In this document: piece by piece, positions 1 through 11,400 of the stretch
How the letters are laid out: every line of letters starts with the position of its first letter
Numbering within the stretch: position 1 is the first letter of the stretch
DNA from: Tenrec ecaudatus
Lineage: Eukaryota > Chordata > Mammalia > Afrosoricida > Tenrecidae
Direction: 5' to 3'
NCBI RefSeq assembly: GCF_050624435.1
Contig: NC_134530.1
Span: 147,786,721-147,850,720, forward strand
DNA length: 64,000 nt
Notes under the pieces: model-generated
What the model was told of the DNA's origin: nothing
The model's input: only the letters and a program-made list of their open reading frames with translations
The model's database searches: none
Position numbers and translations under genes: made by a program

Positions 1-350
1 GCATTGAATCTGGTGCTGCCTACGAGTAGTGACAGTACAGTGGACCGCCAAAAGAACAGACACATCTGTCTTAGAAAGAGTACAGCCAGAATGCTCCTTA
101 GAAGCAGGCTTTCTGTCTCACATACTTTGGACCAGTTGTGAGAAGAGCCTAGTCCCTGGCAAAGGACATCATGCTTGGTAAGGTAGGGTGGCAGTGCAAA
201 AGAGGAAGGCCCCTGACAAGATGACGCAGTGGCTGAGCGATGGGATCACACTTAGGAAGAGTGAGGGCAGGGCAAGACCAGGCGGTGTTACCTTCCATGA
301 GACATAGTCGGGTTGCTATGAGTTACTGTCTGGATGGGACCTAACCAAAA
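1..350 (+). mobile_element. RTE-type LINE 3' end (5' part outside the window)
   Basis: Reads as the C-terminal coding end of an afrotherian RTE reverse transcriptase. It contains a diverged form of 'GGACATGTTGTCAGG', then 'CCCTGG..AAGGACATCATGCT' and a terminal 'GGTTGCTATGAGT' tail, followed by a short AAC-rich end. The same segment recurs at 1,288-1,690 and, inverted, at 58,165 and 62,855. Stops interrupt it. Confidence 0.75.
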
Positions 351-1100
351 CAACAATTAATGTGTGTTCTCTTTTACCATTTAATGTTGTCCCATGCTTA
401 TAAAGATCTTTCTGTTTTACTTTATGATCATCTATATAAATACAGTTCCACACATTTAAAGATTTTTATATTGTTCACTGCACTATCAGGTATCCAGGGA
501 AAAAGCATCTACAGAGTTCTCTAGACAAAGATTCACAGCACTTGGGGTAAGTGCTAGGCTGGGAACCAACTGCAAGGTTGGAGGTTCCAACCCATGTGCT
601 AAGGGAGAAACAAGAGAAATTTTCTCAGAAACCTCCCCAGGGACCACTATGGAATTGGCTTAATAACAGCGGGCTTTGATTTTTTGTTGATATCATCCAG
701 CGACTGCTCCATGTCAGGATAAGAAACCAAAGCTTCACTAACATATTAGAGCAGAAACAGCACTGTGTTTGCAGCTTGTAGATGACACTGAAAAGCCCAA
801 ATCCATTTGCAGAGTCCCCACTTAAATTAAGACTCCCTCACACTCCTGATCTTTAACCGAGAATGTAGCTACTCCTTCCCTCAGGCAGAGCACAGTGGAA
901 AGTGCATTACCAAGTGACTCCTCGCCCCGGGCAGCTCTGAGAGGGAGGAGTCTCTCTTAAGGGCTTGCCTTGGTGTGTCCTTGATAGGGATCACTGTACT
1001 GGAAGTATGGGGGGGGGAGGGGGCGGTATCTCATGGTCATGAGTCATGCCTGATCAATCTTGACTGCCCTCGTTGGAAGGCCCCTAGATCAATCTTGAAG
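346..1100. other. 3' flank with one partial AfroSINE
   Basis: About 535-665 is a partial plus-strand AfroSINE (tRNA-like head 'GGTTGGAGGTTCCAACCC'). The rest shows no coding pattern. A G-run interrupted by one A lies near 1,010-1,023. Confidence 0.4.
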
Positions 1101-1104
1101 CCCT

Positions 1105-1195
1105 AGGTCTCAGAAACTCACAGGGGCAGTTTGACCCTGTGCTGTAGGGTTTCTATGAGCCAGTGTTGACTCAATCATAGTCAGTGTTAATGAAA
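1105..1195 (+). repeat. AfroSINE 3' fragment
   Basis: Matches the AfroSINE tail: 'CAGAAACTCACAGGGGCAG', then a diverged 'TAGGGTTTCTATGAGCC' and 'GACTCAAT'. Confidence 0.7.
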
Positions 1196-1287
1196 AGCAA
1201 AGATAGTACCTTGAGGATGAAGGTGCTTTTGACCCAAGCCATAGTATCTTCAACTACCTGATACGCATATGAAAGTTGGATATTTAT

Positions 1288-1690
1288 TGACTATGGAAGA
1301 CTGGAGAAGAATTGATGCATTTTCATTGTGGGGCGGTGAAGAATACTGAAACTACCAGGGCCTGTCAAAAGAACAAACAGACCTGGCTTGTGAGAAGCAC
1401 AGCCAGAGTGCTCTTTAGAAGCAAGGAGGGCGAGCGTTCATCTCACATACTTTGGACACGTTGTCAGGAGAGACCGGTCCCTGGAAAAGGACATCGTGCT
1501 TAATAAAGTAAAGGGGCAGCAACAAAGCAGAAGGCTCTCAGGAGACGGATTAACCCAGTGCTGTCGCAATGGGCTCGAGCATAAGGACAATTTGGAGGAT
1601 GGCACAAGGCTGAGCATATTTTCTTCTCTTGTGCACGGGGTCGATGTGGGTCAGAGTGGACTTGATGGTACCTAACAGCTTCAAACATAA
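1288..1690 (+). mobile_element. RTE-type LINE 3' end, second copy
   Basis: Contains 'TTTGGACACGTTGTCAGGAG', 'CCCTGGAAAAGGACATCG', a GGGCTCGAGCATAA segment and a terminal 'GTCGATGTGGGTCAGAG' tail. It is the same family and orientation as the copy at 1-350 and is frame-broken. Confidence 0.8.
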
Positions 1691-1727
1691 GCAGGAGAAA
1701 AGGGACTTTCTACTCCTGTGAACAGTG

Positions 1728-1830
1728 AAAAACCTCAGAAACTCACAGGGGCAGTTCTACCTTGTCCTATAGGGTCACTAAGAGTCAGCTTTGACTTGAT
1801 GGCAGTAAATTTTTTAGTTTGATTTAATGT
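1728..1830 (+). repeat. AfroSINE 3' fragment
   Basis: 'TCAGAAACTCACAGGGGCAG' followed by 'CCTATAGGGTCACTAAGAG' and the 'GATGGCAGTAAA' end. Confidence 0.8.
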
Positions 1831-2139
1831 AATGTACTTGTCCCAATCATGGCCTTGTTCCTGCCACTGTAGTATCACCTGTAACTATAATGTTCTAACC
1901 TCTCACCAGTCATGAATTCGTGAGTTTCTTTTGTTCCACGCCTTATTTTACTGCTGTCCTGTGTATCCTTACACACATGATCCTGTGCTAATGGCCTCCC
2001 TCGTCCACATGATGTGTATCTGTGTCTCTAAGACTTAATATAGTTCTCCTTAAAGTATACTTGATATCAGGGTTTCTTTTGTTCCCTAAAGCCCTAGAAA
2101 TAAACAGATAACAAATTAGCATTGTTAGACATCTAACTC

Positions 2140-2325
2140 AAAAAACAAACTCGCTGCCATCCAGTCAATTCTGGCTCACAGCGACCCTTCGGACAGCGTG
2201 GACCTGTCCCTGTGGGTTCCCAAGACTGCAATCTGTATGGGAGTAGAAAGGCTTTCTCTCATGGAGCACATGGCTGGCTTAAACAGCTGACCTTGTGGTT
2301 GGCAGCCCTATGCAGAACCCACTTC
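2140..2325 (-). repeat. AfroSINE, nearly complete
   Basis: Antisense copy. The tail ('CTCGCTGCCATCCAGTCAAT') is at the low coordinate and the tRNA-like head ('CCTTGTGGTTGGCAGCCC') at the high end. Confidence 0.85.
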
Positions 2326-2663
2326 TTAAACGTTTCCCATTCATGGGCCCTTTTTGCCCGAGAAACTTGCCAACAGGGGCAAGCATTTCTGGACGTCGAA
2401 TTCATCACGCGTTTGTTTTTTAATTCATTTGATCTTGGGTTCAGAACACTTTTACTGTTGCCCAATTGCTTGTGACTCCGTATGGTGTTTGGGATCCAGT
2501 TTAAGAAGCTTTGCACTCTGCCACCCAGGCTCCTCATCCGTTATCATGTTATGTGAATTAAAACCCCTAAAAGACTGGTCCACAAGTGTGGTAGCTGCAT
2601 CATTGCATGCCAACTTGATCAATAAAGATAGAGGTGGGGAGTCCAGCCTGGCAAATCGGGTCA

Positions 2664-2842
2664 CAGCCTGATGATGCAGGGAGGGAGGGGGAAATGAGCT
2701 GATACCAAGGGTTTAAGTGGAGAGCAAATATTTTGACGATGAGGACAAAGAATGTACAAATGTGCTTGACACAATGGATGGATGTATGGATTGTGTTAAG
2801 AATTGTATAAGCCCCCAATAAAATGATTTTTTTAAAGATGCA
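2664..2842 (+). mobile_element. L1 3' terminal fragment
   Basis: Last ~180 bp of the window's characteristic L1 3' UTR ('GATACCAAGGGTTTAAGTGG', 'CAATAAAATGATT') with an A-rich end. Strongly 5' truncated. Confidence 0.85.
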
Positions 2843-2894
2843 GAATATATTGGAAAGTGGATTGTTGCAGATGGGGTTAGGGTACAATTTAACA

Positions 2895-3560
2895 CCCTAA
2901 CATTTAATCTTCCTTGTGATGGCCCTCCCTGAGGGCCATCAGTTGTCAGACTGCAGTGGGCCCCCTCTCTGCTGTTGAGGACAATGGACAGGCCAGTAAG
3001 TCATTGATTTGGTTCCTGTAGGTGAAGTTCACATCCTACTGATAATGGTTCCTGTGGAGATCCAGAGAACAGGTCAAAATTAAGCTGCCATCCTAAATCT
3101 AGGAGCCACCCATCTTGTCACATGATATACCCCAATCCCTCCTCTTCCTATTGCGTGTATTTCCCTCTCATTGCTGTATAACCTATACACGATCTATAGT
3201 GCAACCCCTTCCTGTGCTTGTCTTTACCTGGAATCAGTGGGCTTGCACGCCCCTAAAGGTATAGAAGCCTCTCTCACTGGTCTCTTTCCCCCTTCCTCCT
3301 CGACTCCCTCTCCTCCCGTTTCCCTGCCCCTTGTCCTCCTTCCCTTCCTTCTCTCCACGTGGACCACCACGTGGGGCTGAGGTGAGCATGCTACTATGAA
3401 ATGTGTCTGACTCCATTATTTCAATTTCTCTCTCATATCTAAGTACCTCTTATGCTCTCTGTAACTCTACTATAACCTTTACTTATTATCGCTGTACAAT
3501 TGCGCCTACCGGACCCGTGATGATGTGTTAGGGGCTGGCTTCCCCTGGCACTTCCTTATG
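2895..3560 (+). mobile_element. Solo LTR of an endogenous retrovirus (family A, copy 1)
   Basis: Same sequence as copies near 41,510 (+), 57,020 (-) and 63,630 (-). A U3-like region leads to a CTATAGAAGCC-like promoter at about 3,256, a pyrimidine-rich tract at about 3,270-3,355 and the conserved 'CCACGTGG' block at about 3,356. It ends at 'GATGATGTGTTAGGGGCTGG'. No retroviral coding sequence is adjacent, so it appears to be a solitary LTR. Confidence 0.65.
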
Positions 3561-3689
3561 CTCCATTTAAATTTACTCTAGTTTTGAAATTTGTCTTTCT
3601 TTTTTGTTGACGTTTTTATGTTTAACTTTGCTATTCTTTTTAGTCTTTGTTTTTTAATGTATTTTCTGTATATGAAATCCAGGATAAAC

Positions 3690-3885
3690 CTATAGAGTCA
3701 GTAACTAGATTAATGATTCCTCGGGGGTATGGCAGAGGAGGCTGGGGAAATGGGGAGCTAATACCGACGACTACAAGAATGAAGAAAATGCTCTAAAACT
3801 GACTGTGCAACTCTTAGTGATGCGACTGAACTACTGAATTGTATGATATGTGAATTATATGTCAATAAAACAGTTGGAGGGAGGG
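3690..3885 (+). repeat. Old L1M-type 3' end
   Basis: Carries 'TGAACTACTGAATTGTATGA' and 'GTGAATTATATGTCAATAAAAC', a classical end of ancient mammalian L1 3' UTRs. Related sequence recurs at 4,845-4,925 and 12,095-12,300. Confidence 0.55.
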
Positions 3886-3889
3886 GTTT

Positions 3890-5267
3890 AGTTAAAGACC
3901 CACAAAGCCCAGTTCTGAGTAGGATGCACAAGGGCCAGATTTGTCATCGTGCTACTGATGGGATCACAATGCTGCAGCCACTTAGAAACCGGTTTGCTTG
4001 TGTGTAAGCTTTCATTGAGAACTAGGTGAAAGCTTACAATCAACACGTTTACAGCCCACACGTTCTCTCTCAGCTCATTCATGTTAAGCCCTCTTGAGGT
4101 GACTACACGATCCCATTTCCTCCCTGTCTTCCCTTCCTAACCTCTGAATGCTCCCCCCAGGGTCAATGCTGCCCTTTGCACTTTAAAAGGTGGATGTTCC
4201 AACCTGGGCTCAGTCCCATTCCAGGCCTGAAAAGTAGCAGCTATAGTCTTGGGGGCTCCCACCAGTGTCTATGCAAGTATCCCTGTGTCTTACGAAGTGA
4301 ACCACACACTCGGCAATCTCACTTTTAGGCATTCGCCCAAGAAAAAGGAAAGCACACACTCATACAAAAACCGGCCCAGGAATGCTTACGGTACCATTAG
4401 CATTAATCAAAAAGTAGGAGCCACTTGGCTGTCTAACTGGCGAATGGATAGAAAACGTACCACGGTCCTTCTAATCCAATGGAGCAGCAATGTTGAGACA
4501 CACAAAACACAGATGCCTCCTAGGTCATTGGCTTTGTGAACACAGACAGGAGAAAGGCTCACTGCCGCGTGCTGCCATTTTTCCCACTGAGGAAAAGGCA
4601 CACGGGACGTCATAGAAATCGGCCTACTGGCACAGGGGAGGTGCGCGAGGCCCGGGACCCTTCTGCTTGTTGCTGTGCTGTGTGACAGGGCAACAGTTAT
4701 TTGACATGCGTGTTAAAACTCGTGGGACTGCGTGCTTGTATTATATGTCAGGGGGTCGCGTGGACTGTCCACCTTTAAAAGGGGAAGGGTTCTGTTTGTA
4801 GGAGGGGCTTTCAAGAATCCATGAAAAATGGAATCAAAAGAAGATGCAATTTCTGTACAACCGCTAATATATTCAAACCACTGAATTGTATGGTATATAA
4901 ATTATGACAATAAAACGGCTTAAAATCTTTTTAAGATAATACAGTTTTCCCACAAACTTCTTTTTGAAGCTCCTCATAAATAATGGCCCAGTGAATCTGG
5001 CTCCACATGGAAGCTACCTTCTCCCCTTGTGTTTCAGAAGCCCCCACCCTCAAAGGATGCTAAGGAGTAAAATAAAAGTCCCCTCAGCCAACACGTAATC
5101 TGATGCTTATGCCAGTGCCCGTGTCCATGGGCGCCACCAGCAGCACCTGGTGCAGTGCAGTGGCTGAAAGTTGCTGTTTGTCGGTGGCTCGGGTGGGATT
5201 CTTCTTTGGGTCTCTCACTTTCCTTTCTCTTCTGAAGCGTCTGCTGCTCAGCGCCCTCCTTCGCGCC
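3890..5267. other. 3' flank / possible 3' UTR of SLC16A1
   Basis: 4,090-4,260 resembles 21,660-21,860 (shared 'AATGCTGCCCTTTG'), suggesting a dispersed repeat. 4,845-4,925 is an old L1-like end. The last 200 bp (5,060-5,267) directly follow the SLC16A1 stop on the minus strand and are presumably 3' UTR. I recognise nothing else and the poly(A) site is unresolved. Confidence 0.4.
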
Positions 5268-5422
5268 TTAGTCGCCCTGCTCTTGTCCCGCTTCCCGCTT
5301 TGCTGCTCTTATTCGGTGATGGATGCTCATGCCAATGAAGAGGAAGATGCCAGCAACAATGAGGATGGCACCGCTGGCCCAGTAAGTATATTTGTAGTCT
5401 CCATACACATCGGTGAGGCCAC
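5268..5422 (-). CDS. SLC16A1: SLC16A1 exon 5: codons 410-460, stop and start of 3' UTR
   Basis: The acceptor is TTGACTTCAG. The exon gives [19 protein letters not shown], helix 12 ([13 protein letters not shown]) and then a short basic tail ending in TAA at 5,270-5,268. Human MCT1 continues for about 40 more residues. The same frame beyond the TAA remains rich in K and E (for example KRKESERPKEES) and stays open for more than 60 codons, so the stop looks like a point change in formerly coding sequence. I could not place the polyadenylation site; no minus-strand AATAAA is obvious between 3,600 and 5,267. Confidence 0.88.
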
Positions 5423-8400
5423 CTGAAGTCAATAACAAAAGAAATTGTTACGTGCGCTCAAAAATCCAGGTGTCTACTCTTTCCAAAATAAAGGCTAAAG
5501 ATTCAGTAAGAGGGAGCAGCTCCAGGCGGCCTGAGACCACCAGGGAGCCCACCGGCGAAACAAGGGGCAGCTGCTCCCTGCTGACCGACAGGCGAGACCT
5601 CTGAACCCAGCCAGCTACTCCTTCCAAGAAAGCCCTGGGAGCTTGTTCCCAGAACATTTCCAGCCTTTAAAACCCCTGCCAGTTCTACTCTGTCCCATGG
5701 GGTTGTTGGGGGTAAACAAAGTGACGAGATGGCAGGTAACAATAAGAACTGTCTTTGCAGTCTCCCCCAAAGGCAAATTGTACCTCAAAATGTAGGGATA
5801 TAGGATCATCTATATTTACAACATCACACTGACTTAGAATGACTCTTTGTGTTCATCAGAGTGGAAAGGGGCCTAGAGACTATCTAGTTCAGTCTCTTGT
5901 TTTATACAAGAGTGGGCTGGTGTGGGGAGATTTAGAGATTGTTCAAAATCACATGCCTCTTTATAGCTCGTTTCCCGAACCCCCGACCAAGGCTCTTTCC
6001 CAACACCAGCGTTTCCCAGAGAGGATTACTCTCAACTGCCCTTTACTACTGCTACTACTACAAAAATAAGGAAGCCTTTAAAAGCAAATTTGGTGATTAC
6101 TGGTGTCCTCATCTTACGGACGAGGGAACTGAGGCACAGGCTGAATGAGTGATTCCCTCCAGGAAGCCTGACTCTCAAGTGTGTCCACTGCCCCATTCAG
6201 GGACGCCACTCCGGCAAGCGCGGGACAAAATGCACCCGGCAGTCTGTCGGTCTTCTGTGCGGCTGGCACTGGCCGGGCGGGTCTGGGCTTTGCTCCGTGA
6301 GGGGCAGGGCCACCTGGAGTTGGAGCGGACAGCAGCATGGCCTACTTCTTTCTCCGGATGCCCATTAAAACCTGAAAGGTTCGAGGGGTCACGGAGTAAA
6401 GAAATGCATAGATTGGACTTAGCACTTCATGCACTTACAATTACACCTTTATATGCTTCTCTATATCCCAAAGATACCATGTTCAAGTAAAATGTCACCT
6501 TCCACGTGTACAGGACTGAATAGAGCCGGTTCGGGTGCGCATCCGCGCTGTTCCATCATGCAATCCTCCAACAACACTGATGCAGCCCTACCAGGTGCCA
6601 CACCTGGAGCCCTGCTGGTGCAGCGGTTAAGCATTGGGCTGCAGTCGGCATGGTCTGCAGTTCAAAACCACCAGCAGCTCCTCGGGTGAGACTGGGCTGT
6701 CTACTATGAGTCAGCATGGCAGTGATAGGGGATGCTGAGGGAACAACAAGGCGAAGCTGGACTCGCTGCCTTTACAGAGCTCGCTGGTCAGCGAGAAGAA
6801 AGATGTTCATCGCAAGACTAGAAAAGTCCCAAACAGAGGTGACAAGTGCTACAAAGGGTCATGTGAATGCAGAACTTGGGGCTGTGACTAGTGCGTGGGC
6901 AGGAGGCCACAGAGTGACGAGGGGAACGGAAGGCGAGGAGCCAGGCACTTCTCTTGCTAGCTAGGAGGGACAGCAGTGCGAGGCCACGTGGTGTGTGCAG
7001 GCTAAGGGAAGATGACGGGGCTGCTAGGGCGGAGCCTGCTGGAGCCAGCGGGAACACGAGGCTAGAGAGGCGGGTGGCAGTGCAGGCGGCCCAGTCAAGG
7101 CCACATTAGGAATGTGATCCTCACCCAAGCACAATGGAAGGTAACTAGAAAGCTCTAATCAGCTGGGATATCAGATCTGCATTTGCAGCTAGTTCTGGCT
7201 GAGCAGCAAACACTGCAGACCCCTGGCCTGGGTGAGGGTAAATCAGTCAGGAAGCTGTTGGAGCGGCTCAGATAGGAGACTGGACCACATTTTCCATTGG
7301 CCTATGGCAGGAAAATAGGCAAATAACAGAGATTTGGGAAGTAAAAAAGTGGCCGGTAGAACTCCCATAGCAAATCATTGGCTATGGGAGGGAGGGGGAG
7401 GGGGGAGGGAAGTTCCACAAAGTTCAGAAATCTTCTTTCTGTATCCTCCTTACTCTATGACACGTCATTTCAAAAGCGCCCAGAGGAAGGCCAGACAGCT
7501 GCTGTAGTAGGAAGCCCCCGTGGAGTCATTCGGTTAGGCGGAGGGCCGGTAACCACCATGGTTCATACCCTCCTGCTGCTGCTGAGGGAGCAAGATGAGG
7601 CTGTCTCTGGATAAGATTTACATGTCAGAATCCACTGACTCAGAGTGAGATTGGGGGATACTTTTTCAATGCAAAAAAGTTCTGTTCTTAGGGAATAAGT
7701 CATCAAGTTTTATGGTCATCATCTACTGTCAGTCACATCAAGTTATCTTTTTAGACTCCTCTATTTCTTTATATAACAATCCTACTCATAAACTTGTGAG
7801 ATCTGACTAAGTCAAAGCCAACTCACAATAGCCCTAAATCTTTCGAGCCTGTAAGTCTTTATGGAAGCAGGAAGTCTCGACTTTCTCCCAAGGAGCCGGT
7901 GCTGAGTTCCATCTGCTGACTTTGTGGTTAGCAGCCCAATGTGTAATCCATTGTCCCAGCAGGGGCTTTGTGAGAGATGGTGGGATATGTAATGGGGAGG
8001 ACAGTCCCTGGGGCCCTGTGCGCCCTCATGTGGAAACCCTGGCTGTTATTTTAAATGTTACTACTCAGATAAAGTCTGCTACTTTCAATGTACCGTATAC
8101 ACTCATGTATAAGCGCATTTTAAATGTCGTTTTTATGGTAAAATTAGGTGCCTCGGCTGATATTCGGGTGGGCTTATCAAGTATATACAGTATACATTTC
8201 CATTTTTCTACTATGTCTTGTGAAGAGAAAAAATGTGTCTTAAAGCAAAGTGATATTTCATAACAATATCCTATTCCCATTTCACTTGAAGGTTCAACTT
8301 AATCCAATTCTGTAAGCACGTGAGCAGTCTGCACCCAGCACTACGCCAGTGCGGAGGGTACAGGGATGCGAGAGACCCGCTCAAGCATGTAACTCTCACT

Positions 8401-11400
8401 CTCTATCACCCGCCCAATCCTGCGTGCTTGTTCAGAGAGCACTGCACCACAGAGGCAGGGGGACATACTGTACCTAAAACTGGTGCTCCCAGGAGGATAG
8501 GGCCGCATTCCAGAATGCTCACCAGTCCCACGGCGCTGGAGAACCTCTGGGATCCAACGAGGTCCATCAGCGTTTCAAACAATACTGAGCTGAACCACCC
8601 GAATGCAAACCCAAGGAAGCCAGCATAGAGACAAAACTCCACATAGCTTGTGGCTAACGGTACTAACAGGTGACACATCCCATTGGCAATAATGGCCATG
8701 GCAAAGAAGTGCTGGATATGAGGGCGGACCCATTTTGAGTTGGCCACAAGGCCCATGCAAGGCCTGGCTACGATATCCACAAAGGACATAATGGAAAGAA
8801 GGAAGGCAGCGTGTTCACTACTGAAATGCTTGCTCTTGGCATAATTAGTAAGGAAGATTAAAGGCGCGGACAGCGCAAAAGCCATTAGCAAGTTACTGCC
8901 GAGGTAGAGCATAAAACCTCGATGAGTGAACAGAGCCAAGTCCAGAGTCTGCTTGACTGTTTCGAAGACTGATGGCTTGTCCTCTTTGAGCAGGCCACCA
9001 TTCGGATCTGTATTTGCGTCAGCAGCATCTTTCTTGACGTCCTGTTTTCCAGCTTCCAGAAAGAATGCCTTCGTCCTTGTTTGCTCGACACTGGTAGATT
9101 TGAGTCGTACTGGCTGCATCAGGGAGGCGGCCACGCAGCAGTTTAATAGGCAGGCCCCGAGAATTAGGAAGCTTCCCCTAAGGCTGAAGGTATCAAAGAG
9201 AACCTGGTTGAGGGGGGCCAGGGTGGCAAGGAGCACAGGGCTGCCCGTCATGGCCAGTCCATTGGCCAGCGGTCGTTTCTTGTAGAAATACTTGCCAATC
9301 ATGGTGAGAGCTGGATTCAAGTTGAAGGCCAGCCCAAGGCCTGAGGAGAGAGCGAGAGAAAAGAAAACATACAGTGATTGCTTTCAGCAGAAGCCTATTA
9401 GTTATTGATTAATAAGGCAAAGGAAGTGAGCGGGAGTGGGATGAGATCCTCATGGCTCTCTGCGGCCATTAGAGCCAGAAGAGCTTTAAGTGAACTACTG
9501 TCAGAGGAGCTCTGTTGGACAAGTGTCTTATGCAGCAAGTGCCACATTTACAGGGTGGTTGTTTTTTTTTGTGTTTTTTTTTTTTTTGCTGTAGCAACAA
9601 AAACAATAAGCATTTGAACCCACCCAGAGGTACCATTTCCCCCTGAAAACACTAGGGCCCAGCTCTATCCTGATATACACTGCGTCTCCACGGGTGGGCG
9701 TCTCCACGGGTGGGCGTCTCCATGGGTGGGCGTCTCCACGGGTGGGCGGGTTTGAGGGCTATTCATACTCTGCACTTCCGGTTTGAAAGTCCCAAGATTT
9801 GGGCCACACCTTCAAGCCTTATTGAAGTCTATTCTGTGCTAAGCTTGCTACTGCCCTTAGGCCTTTGACTAACAACAACAAAAAATACCACAAAAACAAA
9901 AAACCTCACAGCCAACTAGTTGATTCAGACTTTTAGGGACCCTATAGGACAGGGTAGAACAGCACCTGTGGGTTTTGGAGACTTTAACTCTTTGCAGATG
10001 TAGAATGCCTCATCTTTGTCCCAAGGAACAACTAGCTGTTTCAAACTGCTGACTTTCTGGTTAGCAGCCCAACATGCAAACACTATGCCACTAAGGCTCC
10101 TAGTTAGAGTAGTCATTCCCCTACTTTTCCAGAAACCTAGCTCCCTGTCATTCAATTCTCAACTCAAAGCCACTGTCCTGAGAGGTCAGTCATTTAGGGA
10201 CTATCTAATCCTTCCTCATGACAACCAAAAAAGCACATTCTCTGACATCAGGTCCATGCGTTCTTACAGAAGCTCTACAGGGCAGTGCAGAACTGCCGCG
10301 ACTGTCACTCTGTATGAGGGCAGAAATCCCGCCTTCCTCCCGCTTCTCATCAATCACAGTGCTCCGTTTTAATTCTTTGCTCTGGTATTTTATTGCGGCC
10401 TTATATTTTCTTATTTATTCACTTATTTGTGGAACTACTGTCTTCTTTCCACAACAAAATAGCAAAAAGCTTGCCAAACATGTTGACTTTCACCCATAGA
10501 ATGATGCCTGGCTTACAATGGGGAGTCTATCATTCACTGCATGAATTACTAAATGAAACAGGAACAAGATGAATGACCATGCAGGAACAAATAAAATTAG
10601 ATTCCTCCCTTGGTTGTTAAAGTATTCTGGTACAGTTAAAATATTTAAAAGTAAAAACTGACTGGGTGAGAGTATAATTCCAAAAAAATAGCGCCCATTA
10701 TGACCACCTCATATATCAGAAGCAGGACAGAAGGCACTAAAGAGCCTTGTGATAAGTAATTGGCCAATATTATCAAAAACATTTCCCCACGGTAATTCTA
10801 CTATGGCACACTTACCTTAAGGAAATAATCATTTGCAGAGATATAGGGAGAAGCACTATTACACAAACATTGTCTATGAAGAGTGAAAATGATAAACCAC
10901 CTCAACATACAATCAGGAATTGGTAGAATCAATTATGGTCCATGCACACAACATAAAAATACCAGCTGCTGAAGTATATGTGTGGATGGGCAATTATGTG
11001 CATGATGTATGATTACATTTTCAAATGGACTGTAAGCATCATAATTTAATCCCTTTTGTTCTAAGAATTATGTGTGTGCGTTAAAATCATGAGTAGACAT
11101 AATATCAAAGTATTAATGGTGCTTACTGCAAATACAGGTAGGTTAAAATTTAACATATTATTATTTATTTTCCCATTGGGCCCATGTTTATTTTATTTCT
11201 ATTACTTTGTGACTTTTTTTCTCTCTTCATATCTCTTAGCTTCCTATAGAAGCAACACAAGACTGCGAGCATCAAAATTATGATGATAAACAACACAGTC
11301 AGACTGGAACTTAAGCTATGTGAAATATATTTAACCCAAACACATGGGATCCAGCCATCCACCATTTGTTTAATTACCTCCACTAGTGGAATGCCTTAAA

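Larger units (their letters stand above)
5423..8473 (-). other. SLC16A1 intron 4
   Basis: Mostly unique sequence. It contains a MIR-like element around 6,095-6,175 ('GAGGGAACTGAGGCACAGG'), an AfroSINE at 6,600-6,730 (+) and another at 7,800-7,970 (-). Short ORFs here lack any family resemblance. Confidence 0.6.

Noticed and set aside
5103-5426. 107-codon plus-strand frame opposite exon 5
   Set aside because: It is the reverse of the SLC16A1 exon and its 3' UTR.
9672-9750. CRISPR-like regular repeats
   Set aside because: The units are contiguous 16-mers without spacers, in a mammalian intron; this is a minisatellite.
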